Positions 36,278 through 45,047 of a stretch of DNA of 64,000 nt are shown piece by piece. The stretch spans positions 36,640 to 100,639 of the forward strand of contig CADAKH010000005.1 of NCBI GenBank assembly GCA_902788505.1. The letters run 5' to 3'. Origin of the DNA: Oscillospiraceae bacterium (lineage in GTDB: Bacteria; Bacillota; Clostridia; Saccharofermentanales; Saccharofermentanaceae). The position numbers and the translations under genes are program-made. Below the pieces are notes generated by a model that did not search any database, had not been told where the DNA came from, and saw nothing but the letters and a program-made list of their open reading frames with translations. Within the stretch, counting starts at the first letter, position 1; every line of letters begins with the position of its first letter.

Positions 36278-37342
36278 ATGTCAGTTAACTCTAATGTCTT
36301 AGGAGAAAACAAGCTTAAGAAGCGTTCTTCCTTAACAGATACAAATCTCCTTCTTATCATTACCATCGCAGTATTCTTCACAATGTATGCCTGCGCGGTT
36401 ATCTTCCTCAAACAGGGATTCTTGAAGCCCCAGATGTTCTTCAATATCCTTAACGAGAATGCTTCACTCCTCGTCTTATCCTGCGGCATGACACTCGTCA
36501 TGATCACCGGCGGAATCGATATCTCTGTAGGTCAGGTAACGTCACTCGTATGTATGACATGCGCCGTTTATCTCCAGAAAGTAAATGACGGTCTGATCGC
36601 CGGCAACGTATTCACTTCGATGTGCATCGCCCTGGCTATCGGCCTTGCCTTCGGTATCGTACAGGGATTTCTCGTAGCTTACCTCGAATTCCAGCCGTTC
36701 ATAGTCACATTGGCAGGATTGTTCTTTGCAAAAGGTATGACCACCATAGTAAGCAGCGACAGAATCGCCGTAACTTACGAACCCTTCGTCAAATTGTGCA
36801 GAACCGAAGTCACCATTCCTTTCCTCGGTTCCGTAAACAAAAAAGGCATATATATTCCTGCTTATGTTGAAGTGGGCGTAGTCGTTGCACTTGCAGTAGT
36901 TATCCTTCTCTTCTGTTTTCTCAAATGGACAAAGCTCGGACGTAATTTCTACGCAGTCGGCGGCAACAACCAAAGCGCAAACATGCTCGGCATCAACGTT
37001 AAGCTCACAAAGTTCCTGGCACACGTTCTCTGCGGTCTCTGCGCAGGTATCGGCGGATATCTCTTCTTCCTCCACGCGTGCTCAGGCTCTCCCCTGCACG
37101 CACAGGGCGCCGAGATGAACGCTATCGCTTCTTCGATCATCGGCGGAACGCTCCTTTCAGGTGGTGTCGGAAACATTATAGGAACGCTTTTCGGAGTGCT
37201 CTCGCTCTCAACAATTAAGAACATCGTAACTTCCCTGGGTCTTGATGAGGCCTGGTGGACAAATATCACCGTCGGTGCAATGCTTTGTGTCTTCCTTATT
37301 ATCCAGAGTGCTATACTTGCAATCAGGAACAAAAAGAAGTAA
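36278..37342 (+). CDS. Sugar ABC transporter permease 2 (YjfF-like)
   Basis: 354 residues, about 9-10 membrane helices, the same permease family as its neighbour (GGIDISVGQVTSLV, GGTLLSGGVGNIIGT). The ATG at 36278 follows AAAGGAGG, whose bases lie in the end of the upstream permease gene; one base separates the two reading frames. Two different permeases with one tandem ATPase is the arrangement of YtfQRT-YjfF, so a furanose-form pentose or hexose is a likely substrate. Confidence 0.93.
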   Translation: MSVNSNVLGENKLKKRSSLTDTNLLLIITIAVFFTMYACAVIFLKQGFLKPQMFFNILNENASLLVLSCGMTLVMITGGIDISVGQVTSLVCMTCAVYLQKVNDGLIAGNVFTSMCIALAIGLAFGIVQGFLVAYLEFQPFIVTLAGLFFAKGMTTIVSSDRIAVTYEPFVKLCRTEVTIPFLGSVNKKGIYIPAYVEVGVVVALAVVILLFCFLKWTKLGRNFYAVGGNNQSANMLGINVKLTKFLAHVLCGLCAGIGGYLFFLHACSGSPLHAQGAEMNAIASSIIGGTLLSGGVGNIIGTLFGVLSLSTIKNIVTSLGLDEAWWTNITVGAMLCVFLIIQSAILAIRNKKK

Positions 37343-37363
37343 TTGCTAAAAGGAGGCCACAAA

Positions 37364-38917
37364 GTGGATCTTAAGACAACAGCATTGGGAATCGAACTCG
37401 GTTCCACACGTATCAAGGCAGTCCTGATCGACAAGGATCATCTACCCATCGCACAAGGTGATTTCGAATGGGAAAACCAATTCGAAAACGGCATCTGGAC
37501 ATATTCGTCCGACATGATCCACAATGGCATCCAGGCCTGCTATAAGGCACTCAAGGCTGACGTTCAGGCAAAGTTCGGCGTAACTTTAACAGAGGTCGGC
37601 GGTATCGGAATCTCAGCCATGATGCACGGCTACCTTCCTTTCGACAAGGACGGAAACCAGCTCGCTGAATTCCGCACATGGCGTAACACCATAACCGGCG
37701 AAGCAGCTGAAAAACTCACTGAGGTGCTCGGGTTCAACATCCCCCAGCGCTGGAGCATTGCTCACTACTATCAGGCAATCCTGAACAACGAGTCACACGT
37801 TGGTGACATCGATTATCTGACAACACTTGCAGGCTACATTCACTGGCGTCTGACAGGCCTTAAGGTCATGGGCGTAGGCGAAGCATCCGGCATGTTCCCC
37901 ATCGACAGCGTTGCGAACGACTACGACCGTAAGATGGTTGCCAAGTTCAACGAGCTTACAGGCAAAGACCTTTTGTCCATCCTTCCTAAGGTCCTCGTTG
38001 CAGGCGAGAACGCAGGCACGCTTACAGAAGAAGGTGCTAAATTCTTAGATCCCGACGGCGATCTCAAGGCAGGCATCCCGATTGCACCCTGCGAAGGCGA
38101 TGCAGGCACGGGTATGGTTGCTACAAATTCAGTACGTGTTTACACGGGTAACGTAAGTGCAGGCACATCAGACTTTGCAATGGTAGTCGTAGATCACGAT
38201 CTCGGCGTACACAGAGAGATCGACATGGTTACAACACCTGCAGGCGCGCCTGTCGCAATGGTCCACTGCAATAACTGCACATCAGACATCAACGCATGGG
38301 TCAATCTTTTCGATGAGTTCGCAAAGTTATTCGGTGTTGATATCTCCAAGAACGACCTCTACACAAAGCTTTTCCAGGTTGCCTTAAAGGGCGATCCCGA
38401 CTGCGGCGGACTCTTGTCCTATAACTACTTCTCAGGTGAAGGCGTTACGGACTTAGATGAAGGCCGTCCGCTCTTTGCAAGAACCCCCGACTGCTCATTT
38501 ACTCTTGCAAACTTCATGAGAACACACCTCCTTTCCGCTCTTGCAACTCTGAAGATCGGTATGGATATCCTTCAGGACACCGAGAATGTAAGGATCGACA
38601 AACTCTATGGCCACGGCGGTTTCTTCAAGACTCCCGAAGTCGGACAGAAGATGCTGAGCGCAGCCGTTGCAGCACCTGTATCCGTTATGGAGACAGCAGG
38701 CGAAGGCGGACCTTACGGTATGGCTCTTCTCGTTTCCTACATGATCCAGAAAGAAGATGGCGAATCACTTCCCGACTTCCTGGATAACAAGGTTTTCGCC
38801 GGTGCAAAGAGCGTAAGCGTAATGGCAGACAAGTCCGATGTGGACGGCTTTGCGGCATTCCTTACCAGGTATAAGAATGCACTTCCTGTCGAAAGAAAGG
38901 CTACGGAGGTGATCTGA
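37364..38917 (+). CDS. FGGY-family carbohydrate kinase, probable L-ribulokinase
   Basis: 517 residues with the two actin-like ATPase halves of FGGY kinases: [16 protein letters not shown] at the N-terminus, the substrate region [13 protein letters not shown], the glycine loop [14 protein letters not shown], and [13 protein letters not shown] and [13 protein letters not shown] in the C-terminal half. It is unlike classic AraB and closer to the clostridial ribulokinase isozyme sometimes called AraK. Position next to araD supports L-ribulose as substrate. A GTG start at 37364 is 7 nt after AAAGGAGG; the in-frame TTG at 37343 is upstream of that site. Another ketopentose cannot be excluded. Confidence 0.87.
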   Translation: MDLKTTALGIELGSTRIKAVLIDKDHLPIAQGDFEWENQFENGIWTYSSDMIHNGIQACYKALKADVQAKFGVTLTEVGGIGISAMMHGYLPFDKDGNQLAEFRTWRNTITGEAAEKLTEVLGFNIPQRWSIAHYYQAILNNESHVGDIDYLTTLAGYIHWRLTGLKVMGVGEASGMFPIDSVANDYDRKMVAKFNELTGKDLLSILPKVLVAGENAGTLTEEGAKFLDPDGDLKAGIPIAPCEGDAGTGMVATNSVRVYTGNVSAGTSDFAMVVVDHDLGVHREIDMVTTPAGAPVAMVHCNNCTSDINAWVNLFDEFAKLFGVDISKNDLYTKLFQVALKGDPDCGGLLSYNYFSGEGVTDLDEGRPLFARTPDCSFTLANFMRTHLLSALATLKIGMDILQDTENVRIDKLYGHGGFFKTPEVGQKMLSAAVAAPVSVMETAGEGGPYGMALLVSYMIQKEDGESLPDFLDNKVFAGAKSVSVMADKSDVDGFAAFLTRYKNALPVERKATEVI

Positions 38918-38918
38918 T

Positions 38919-39608
38919 ATGTTGGAGGAACTTAAAGCAAAAGTCCTGGAAGCAAATCTTCTTCTCCCGAAGCACGGTCTCGTTACATTCACATGGGGCA
39001 ACGTATCAGGTATCGATAGAGAATCAGGCCTCGTCGTGATCAAGCCCTCCGGCGTCGAGTATGACGTCATGAAGGCAGAAGACATGGTTGTAGTAGATCT
39101 CGACGGCAAGGTCGTTGAGGGCAAATGGAAGCCTTCTTCTGACACACCCACACACGTTGTTCTTTATAAAGCATTCCCCAACATCGGCGGAGTTGTCCAC
39201 ACGCATTCACGCTGGGCGGTAAGCTTCGCACAGGCCGGACGCGACATCCCCGCAATGGGCACGACACAGGGCGACTATTTCTACGGTGATATCCCCTGCA
39301 CACGTCCAATGACCGATGAAGAGATCAAGGGCGAATACGAAAAGGAAACTGGCAACGTTATCGTTGAGACATTCAAGGATAAAGATCCGGATGCCATCCC
39401 CGCTGTTAATGTCTTCTCACACGGACCTTTCACATGGGGTACGGATCCTTTCAATGCCGTACACAATGCAGTCGTTATGGAAGAAGTTGCATTCATGGAC
39501 TTCCATGCTCTGATGTTAAATCCTGATCAGGGCAGAATGCAGCAGACCCTGCTCGACAAGCATTATCTCAGAAAGCACGGTGCCAACGCATACTACGGTC
39601 AGGGCTGA
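38919..39608 (+). CDS. araD: L-ribulose-5-phosphate 4-epimerase
   Basis: 229 residues of the class II aldolase/AraD family, a zinc enzyme converting L-ribulose 5-phosphate to D-xylulose 5-phosphate, which enters the pentose phosphate pathway. Visible are [24 protein letters not shown], the metal-binding VVHTHSRWA and the third His in SHGPFTWG, with the C-terminal [15 protein letters not shown]. The start follows GGAGGTGAT, one base after the kinase stop codon. It is the last gene of the importer operon and is followed by a strong terminator. Confidence 0.94.
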   Translation: MLEELKAKVLEANLLLPKHGLVTFTWGNVSGIDRESGLVVIKPSGVEYDVMKAEDMVVVDLDGKVVEGKWKPSSDTPTHVVLYKAFPNIGGVVHTHSRWAVSFAQAGRDIPAMGTTQGDYFYGDIPCTRPMTDEEIKGEYEKETGNVIVETFKDKDPDAIPAVNVFSHGPFTWGTDPFNAVHNAVVMEEVAFMDFHALMLNPDQGRMQQTLLDKHYLRKHGANAYYGQG

Positions 39609-39660
39609 AACCAGAATTAAAAAGAAAAACATTTCATACTGTTTGCTTCTTGTTCAAGTA

Positions 39661-39701
39661 AGAACCCGCTGTCTGATAACTGCAGCGGGTTCTTGCTTTT
39701 T
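39661..39701 (+). terminator. Terminator after araD
   Basis: AGAACCCGCTG (39661-39671) and CAGCGGGTTCT (39683-39693) form a perfect 11-bp stem with an 11-nt loop, followed by TGCTTTTT. This is a strong Rho-independent terminator closing the sugar-import operon. Confidence 0.92.
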
Positions 39702-39799
39702 GAATTACCGCACTGTTCACGCAACAACAAGTTGATACAGCCGTTTTTATTGTTATACTTTTTTTATTGTTTCTGACAGAGTCGTTGGGGGATGAACAG

Positions 39800-40732
39800 A
39801 TGGGAAATACATGCGAAGGGATAGTTCATGAGGTCAAAAAAGTAATCTGCGGCAAGGATTTTGTTATTGCCCAGATGCTGACGGCGATCCTTGCAGGCGG
39901 TCATATACTTATGGAAGATGTGCCGGGTGTCGGCAAGACATCCATGGCTCTTGCATTCTCCAGAACGATGGGCCTGAACTTCGGAAGAGTCCAGTTCACT
40001 CCTGATGTTCTGCCTTCTGATATCACCGGCTTTTCAATGTATGACAAGGCCACTGATTCCATGAAATACCAGCCCGGTGCGATATTCCACAATCTGTTCC
40101 TTGCAGACGAATTGAACCGTGCATCCTCACGCACACAGTCTGCTCTTCTCGAAGCAATGGAAGAAGCGAGTGTCACTGTTGACGGAACAACATATACGCT
40201 GCCGAAGCCTTTTATCGTAGTAGCAACACAGAACCCGACAGGTGCTTCCGGCACATCACTTCTCCCCGACTCACAGATCGACAGATTCATGGTAAAGATC
40301 TCCATAGGTTATCCGTCGGCCAAAAATGAGAAGGCGATGCTCGAGAGAAGAAAGAACGGCATCAATCCGATGGACAGTGTTATGCCTCTGTGTGATGCAA
40401 ATATGCTGCTAAGGATGCAGTTTGACGTCAATAACATCTTCGTTCACGAAAAGATCGCCGACTACATAATCGATCTTATCAACAGGACCCGCGGTAATCC
40501 CGATCTTTTAAGAGGAGCAAGCCCCCGCGCGACACTCGCTCTTACTTCAATGGCAAAATCCTGTGCCTACTTAAACGGAAGGAACTATGTAGTCCCCGCT
40601 GACGTTCAGAAAGTATTCCTTCCCGTTATCACCCACAGACTTATCCTCACACCCGAAGCTGAGGTAAACAACAGGAGCACGCTCGATATTGCAAAAGAAG
40701 TACTTAATTCAGCTCCTGTACCCAAGGTCTGA
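39800..40732 (+). CDS. MoxR-family AAA+ ATPase
   Basis: 310 residues of the MoxR ATPase family, chaperone-like AAA+ proteins. Walker A GVGKTS, Walker B LFLADELNR, sensor VATQNPTGASG and the GASPRATLAL segment are all present. The start ATG at 39800 follows GGGGGATG; an earlier in-frame ATG at 39767 lacks a site. It heads a three-gene operon with a DUF58 and a transglutaminase-like protein, a combination conserved in many bacteria. Its specific target is not known. Confidence 0.93.
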   Translation: MGNTCEGIVHEVKKVICGKDFVIAQMLTAILAGGHILMEDVPGVGKTSMALAFSRTMGLNFGRVQFTPDVLPSDITGFSMYDKATDSMKYQPGAIFHNLFLADELNRASSRTQSALLEAMEEASVTVDGTTYTLPKPFIVVATQNPTGASGTSLLPDSQIDRFMVKISIGYPSAKNEKAMLERRKNGINPMDSVMPLCDANMLLRMQFDVNNIFVHEKIADYIIDLINRTRGNPDLLRGASPRATLALTSMAKSCAYLNGRNYVVPADVQKVFLPVITHRLILTPEAEVNNRSTLDIAKEVLNSAPVPKV

Positions 40733-40738
40733 TATTCT

Positions 40739-41650
40739 ATGCTGAAGACCTGGGTCATATACTCAGTCTCTTTGATCTCAACCTTCATCTTTTTCCTGTG
40801 TTACAAGATGTGGGTATCCTGGTTTTGTCTTATCGTTATGCTGCTGATACCTTTTTTCGCGCTTGCCATGTGTATAACGGCATCCAAAACGGTCTCGTTC
40901 AAAACAAAAGGTACCGGCAACTGCATTAAAGGCGATCCCGCATACATAAAGATAAAGACAGACGGCATTGCAACATGGTTCGCATTTTGCAAGGTTAAGA
41001 CCGTCATCACCGATAAAATGGCCGGCACCTCCCGCAAGACAGACTTTATGGTCCACGACAGGGGTGTTACGAAAATACCTGTCGACACTTCACATTGCGG
41101 CGCTTTTTCCTACAAGATGACACGGCTTGAGGTGTATGATCTGTTCGGATTTTTCCACTCCAATCTGAATATCGATAAAGAGTCGGAGATACTGGTCATG
41201 CCCGTTCCGGCGATGCCTGACATCATGCCTGACATGTACGGATTCAAAGCAAGAAATCTCAGAAAATCCAACAAGCCGAATTCGGAGATCTACGACATAA
41301 GGGAATACCAGCCGGGCGATCCTCTCAAGTCGGTCCACTGGAAAATGTCTGCCAAAAAGGACAAGCTTCTGGTGAAAGAACCGCTCGAAGAATACGGCGG
41401 TCATTCGCGTGTGATCCTGGAGCTGACAGCTGACAGGGATAAGCTTGATCTCCATCTGGGACAGATACTTTTCACATCCAGGTTTTTCATTGAGCACGAA
41501 GTCTCTCACATGATCAGGGTCATTCCCCCTGACAGACGTGATATCTCATTTACAATCGAATCTGAAACGGATCTGAACAGGGCTCTTTCCCTGATCCTCC
41601 GTATGAGAATACCTGATGAGGTATATCAGGAGGATGTTCATGAGAACTGA
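40739..41650 (+). CDS. DUF58 domain membrane protein
   Basis: 303 residues. Two N-terminal membrane helices (about residues 5-50) are followed by a soluble region with the DUF58 core motif YDIREYQPGDPLKSVHWKMSAK. DUF58 has a von Willebrand A-like fold and almost always stands next to MoxR. The gene starts 6 nt after the moxR stop and overlaps the transglutaminase gene by 11 bp. It is probably part of a membrane complex with both neighbours; the function is unproven. Confidence 0.9.
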   Translation: MLKTWVIYSVSLISTFIFFLCYKMWVSWFCLIVMLLIPFFALAMCITASKTVSFKTKGTGNCIKGDPAYIKIKTDGIATWFAFCKVKTVITDKMAGTSRKTDFMVHDRGVTKIPVDTSHCGAFSYKMTRLEVYDLFGFFHSNLNIDKESEILVMPVPAMPDIMPDMYGFKARNLRKSNKPNSEIYDIREYQPGDPLKSVHWKMSAKKDKLLVKEPLEEYGGHSRVILELTADRDKLDLHLGQILFTSRFFIEHEVSHMIRVIPPDRRDISFTIESETDLNRALSLILRMRIPDEVYQEDVHEN

Positions 41651-44081
41651 AGTGTTGTCATTTCGAAAGAATACACCTCCGAAGATAAGCTCTGCCCTGA
41701 TCGCAGTTATCATTACCGCGCTTTTGAATGCGGGTTTTATCCTGATGCTCGGAACTTCATTCGAGCTCGAGTTTCCTGTATTCCCTGCTGTTCTTTTTGC
41801 CGTGATAGCATCTTCCGTTTTTACGGCTGTTCACTATCCCGGAATCAAAAAGCTTTCTGTCGGGGCTTTTATTGCTGCACCGGCACTGACTCTGCTTTTT
41901 GTTTTATTCAACTGGTTCCATGTAAAAGACGGACTTCTGGCATTGCTTTATGACCTGCAGTTCTATGACTTCTACTGGCTGCCAGGTGATTATCCCGTAC
42001 CGGAAGATGAGGGCGGATTCATCTTCACATTCCTCGTTGCATATATTTTTGTTTCAAGCAGCTTTACAACTTTTTTCCTTCTGAAAAGAAGATTCATTCC
42101 GGCCGGTCTTTTATTCTATCTGCCGCTGTTTATCTTCTCTGTTGCAAATATCATTATGCTGCCGGATACGATGCCGTGCATCGTTGCGGGAACCGGTGTC
42201 ATGATGCTCCTGCTCTGTCATGCTTTTCGCAATAAGAAGAGAACCCCGGCCGAGAAAGCCCTTCTTATCCTTATTGTCCCCACATTTGTTTTCGCGTTGC
42301 TGATAGGTGTGATCTTCCCCCAGAAGAACTATAAAAAGGATGCGATCGCGAAAAGCATTCTTGTCGGAATACAGGAGTCTCTTGAAGGAAATGGTCCCTT
42401 GAGCGAAATCCTGGACAGGGCCCTCAACGGATTCAAAAATCCTAATGCCGACAACACTTATGACATTTTCTCCCCTCTGTTCACTTCATCAACCAACCTC
42501 AGCAGAGTCGGACCTTTCAATCCGCCTGAAGAAGAGCAGATCCTTAGGGTAAAACGCGTTGATGAACCTTATTACAGCGGACCCTTAAGTCCGGGTAACA
42601 CTCTGTATCTTAAGGTTGAGTCTTTTGATATTTACAAGGACAACAACCTGAGCAGTTCAAGGATCGACTATAAGGTATACAACGATATTGACAGTGTCGA
42701 TTATGAAATGCCGGCCTTCACTGTCTCAATAACGCCTTTGAATGATTCAAATCTGGATGTTGTTCCATACTATACGGATTTCTATTTTCTGACTGATTCA
42801 AATAATTCCCCGGTCAATGCGTATAATTTCACAAGAGGAAATGTCAGCTATTTTGCCGCTTCCCCTCTGCCCGTAAAGTCTGGCAACATCTATACCGACA
42901 GGTACCTGGATGAGTACGTTTACGGAGTTGCGCTGAAGGTTCCTGTCTCAACCCGGAATGCGCTTTTAACAAGCGGAGATCTTCCGGACTGGTATAAGGA
43001 TGTTTACTACGGCCACCTGGAGATGTCCGATGCGGAAAAGGTAAGAAGGGTAACGGAATTTGTTACCGGCCTACATCCTTACGATCAGAACACACCTGTC
43101 CCTCCCAAAGATGTCGATTTTGTTCCGTGGTTCGTAAGCGAAGCACCAAGCGGTATATGTGTGCATTATGCAATTACAACCGTTATCCTGCTCCGCATGA
43201 TAGGTGTCCCGGCAAGATACGTCAGAGGATATGTGGATACCAATTCCCACAACAACGTCGAGAATACCATCTATGCATCACGTGCTCACGCCTGGTTCGA
43301 ATTCTTCGTTCCCGAATACGGCTGGATAATGGGCGACTCAACACCGGGTTATTCCGAAGATGCACGAAGGTTCAATATCGACGGCCTTTCAAGAGTTTAT
43401 CCGGAGATAGAGTCAGCCGAATTCTCTTATGAAAACTACGTTAACAACCGGGTGACCGAAACTGAACTGGAAAGCGAAACAGACACTTCCGAAACAGACA
43501 CTTCCGAAACGGACATAGCGGAAACAAACACACCGGAAACAACCGGGACTCCGGACAGCTCAGGAGAGCCAGAGAAAACAACTTCTCCCGAAGAATCAGC
43601 TCCTGAGGTTTCTTCCGACCGTCTGAGTTATACTTACGACCCGGATGCCGGTGTAAACATTAACTCTGACAATAATACAGAACCGGAAAATCATTTTAAT
43701 GAAATAGAACTCAGATTCTTTAAGGTCATAGCCGGCATACTGATATCTGTCATATCCGTCTTCCTGCTTATCGCGATATCAAGAGTTGTTTACGTCATCT
43801 ACTGGGATAACAGATTCAAAGAAGAAAAGATCAACGCCAAAGCAGTCGCTTACTATCACTACTACAGTTTCATGGGCCGTATGCTCAGATTCACGGTTCC
43901 GAAAACCGCCTGTGATATCGCGGAGAAAGCTGTTTTCTCAGGCAGTGATATTTCTTCGAAAGAATTAAATATGCTCCTCACAACATGTAAGGAGCATATG
44001 GAATCCTGTTCAGTGAGCTATTCCCGGATCAAGATGTCACTTTATAAACTGCTTTATATAAAGATCAGGAATTACAGGTAA
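41640..44081 (+). CDS. Transglutaminase-like membrane protein
   Basis: 813 residues. About six N-terminal membrane helices (to roughly residue 225), then an extracytoplasmic region, a transglutaminase-like domain with catalytic triad Cys507 (SGICVHYA), His550 (AHAWFEFF) and Asp566 (MGDSTPGY), an acidic Ser/Thr/Glu-rich linker (about 610-665) built partly from a 5-residue repeat, one membrane helix near 700, and a cytoplasmic tail. It may act as a peptidase or crosslinker on the outer face. The ATG at 41640 follows AGGAGG. The 3' end overlaps the convergent nitroreductase gene by 10 bp. Confidence 0.9.
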   Translation: MRTEVLSFRKNTPPKISSALIAVIITALLNAGFILMLGTSFELEFPVFPAVLFAVIASSVFTAVHYPGIKKLSVGAFIAAPALTLLFVLFNWFHVKDGLLALLYDLQFYDFYWLPGDYPVPEDEGGFIFTFLVAYIFVSSSFTTFFLLKRRFIPAGLLFYLPLFIFSVANIIMLPDTMPCIVAGTGVMMLLLCHAFRNKKRTPAEKALLILIVPTFVFALLIGVIFPQKNYKKDAIAKSILVGIQESLEGNGPLSEILDRALNGFKNPNADNTYDIFSPLFTSSTNLSRVGPFNPPEEEQILRVKRVDEPYYSGPLSPGNTLYLKVESFDIYKDNNLSSSRIDYKVYNDIDSVDYEMPAFTVSITPLNDSNLDVVPYYTDFYFLTDSNNSPVNAYNFTRGNVSYFAASPLPVKSGNIYTDRYLDEYVYGVALKVPVSTRNALLTSGDLPDWYKDVYYGHLEMSDAEKVRRVTEFVTGLHPYDQNTPVPPKDVDFVPWFVSEAPSGICVHYAITTVILLRMIGVPARYVRGYVDTNSHNNVENTIYASRAHAWFEFFVPEYGWIMGDSTPGYSEDARRFNIDGLSRVYPEIESAEFSYENYVNNRVTETELESETDTSETDTSETDIAETNTPETTGTPDSSGEPEKTTSPEESAPEVSSDRLSYTYDPDAGVNINSDNNTEPENHFNEIELRFFKVIAGILISVISVFLLIAISRVVYVIYWDNRFKEEKINAKAVAYYHYYSFMGRMLRFTVPKTACDIAEKAVFSGSDISSKELNMLLTTCKEHMESCSVSYSRIKMSLYKLLYIKIRNYR
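43476..43535 (+). repeat. 15-bp coding tandem repeat (four units)
   Basis: Within the transglutaminase gene, GAAACAGACACTTCC occurs twice in perfect tandem (43476-43505), followed by two diverged units (GAAACGGACATAGCG and GAAACAAACACACCG). They encode the linker repeat ETDTS-ETDTS-ETDIA-ETNTP. Such repeats can change unit number by slippage without shifting the frame. Confidence 0.85.
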
Positions 44082-44584
44082 GATACAGTCTCCGATAAAG
44101 GCTTTCTGTTGCCGTGATTGGCAAGAGGACCTGTGCCTTCCGATGCATAACCGAGATCTAAGATCATGAGGACTTCCTCGTTATCGGGAAGACCGAATTC
44201 GGTGTGGATCTTCTCAAGATCGATGCAGTTGAGCCAGCAGCTTTCCACACCTTCATTTGCTGCAGCAAGCATAAGGTGAGTTGCAACGATCGCTGCATCC
44301 TCTACACCTGATTCCCTTGCTGAATTCGGGTATGTATAAACATTGTTCTTATCAAAAGCAACGAGCAGGCATGTGCCGGCATTGTATCTGCACGGTGTAA
44401 CCAGGTCAACCTTCGCAAGGCCTTCTTCTGACTGGATTACATAGATATGCTGTTCCTGAAGATTTTTCGCTGTGGGTGCAAGTCTTCCTGCCTCGAGTAT
44501 CCTCTCGAGCTTTTCAGGTTCGACCTTACGGCCGTCATAACTCTTGCATGAATAGCGGTTCTTTATTACTTCACTGAATTCCAT
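44072..44584 (-). CDS. Nitroreductase-family protein
   Basis: 170 residues of the FMN-dependent nitroreductase fold. Recognisable are the N-terminal MEFSEVIKNRYSCKSYDGRKV, with Arg and Ser contacting FMN, GRLAPTAKNLQEQHIYV, and the C-terminal LGYASEGTGP. It probably reduces nitro, quinone or enone compounds with NAD(P)H. The ATG follows TAAGGAG, 15 nt after a tautomerase gene stop codon, so the two form an operon. Exact substrate unknown. Confidence 0.92.
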   Translation of the reverse strand: MEFSEVIKNRYSCKSYDGRKVEPEKLERILEAGRLAPTAKNLQEQHIYVIQSEEGLAKVDLVTPCRYNAGTCLLVAFDKNNVYTYPNSARESGVEDAAIVATHLMLAAANEGVESCWLNCIDLEKIHTEFGLPDNEEVLMILDLGYASEGTGPLANHGNRKPLSETVSYL

Positions 44585-44599
44585 ATTTGGCTCCTTAGA

Positions 44600-44827
44600 T
44601 CAGCATGTATATCCGGGCTTCTTATATAAAGTATCGCACTCGGGTGCGATCTGTGTGTCCCAGACCTTATTCTTCCAGTCTTCCTTTTCGATCTCCTTGA
44701 TCGCAACAGAAACACTTGAAGCATCACAGCCCATTGTCTCTGTGATGGCTTTTGTGACTTCTTCTGCACATCTTGTTTTCTGTTCTTCGGATCTTCCCGG
44801 ATAACATTTTATCTCTACATGTGGCAT
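44600..44827 (-). CDS. 4-oxalocrotonate tautomerase-like protein
   Basis: 75 residues. After removal of Met the N-terminus is Pro (MPHVEIKCYPGRSEEQKTR), the catalytic base of tautomerase-superfamily enzymes, and the helix AEEVTKAITETMGCDASSV fits. Small tautomerases of this kind interconvert keto and enol acids, but the substrate here is unknown. The ATG follows AAAGGAGG. It lies just before the nitroreductase gene; together they may detoxify unsaturated carbonyl or aromatic compounds. Confidence 0.88.
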   Translation of the reverse strand: MPHVEIKCYPGRSEEQKTRCAEEVTKAITETMGCDASSVSVAIKEIEKEDWKNKVWDTQIAPECDTLYKKPGYTC

Positions 44828-44906
44828 GGCATATACCTCCTTTGATTACACCGGTATATTATACCAAGCATTTGTATATGTTTTAACCTGCAGTGAAAAA
44901 TGTCGT

Positions 44907-44955
44907 GTGCCGATTTTGTACCAAATCGAACCCTTTTAGGTACGAAATCGTGCAC
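44907..44955. repeat. Long hairpin in gap after MutS-like gene
   Basis: CGATTTTGTACC (44911-44922) pairs with GGTACGAAATCG (44939-44950), 12 bp with one G-T pair and a 16-nt loop, flanked by partly complementary GTGC and GTGCAC. It is followed by ACAAAAGAGC, like the linker of the 52-bp elements. Further on, GTGCCTG (44980) and CAGGTAC (45010) form another weak pair. It resembles the palindromic intergenic elements in style, but the 52-bp period is not seen. Confidence 0.5.
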
Positions 44956-45047
44956 AAAAGAGCAAATGTGATCTATTATGTGCCTGATTATGCGATTTCT
45001 GATACAAAACAGGTACAACCGGTTGCGTTAAGGCAGTACAGCTGCAG

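Noticed and set aside
37343..37363. TTG start at 37343 for the kinase
   Set aside because: It overlaps the AAAGGAGG site that serves the GTG at 37364, and the added residues are absent from FGGY kinases.
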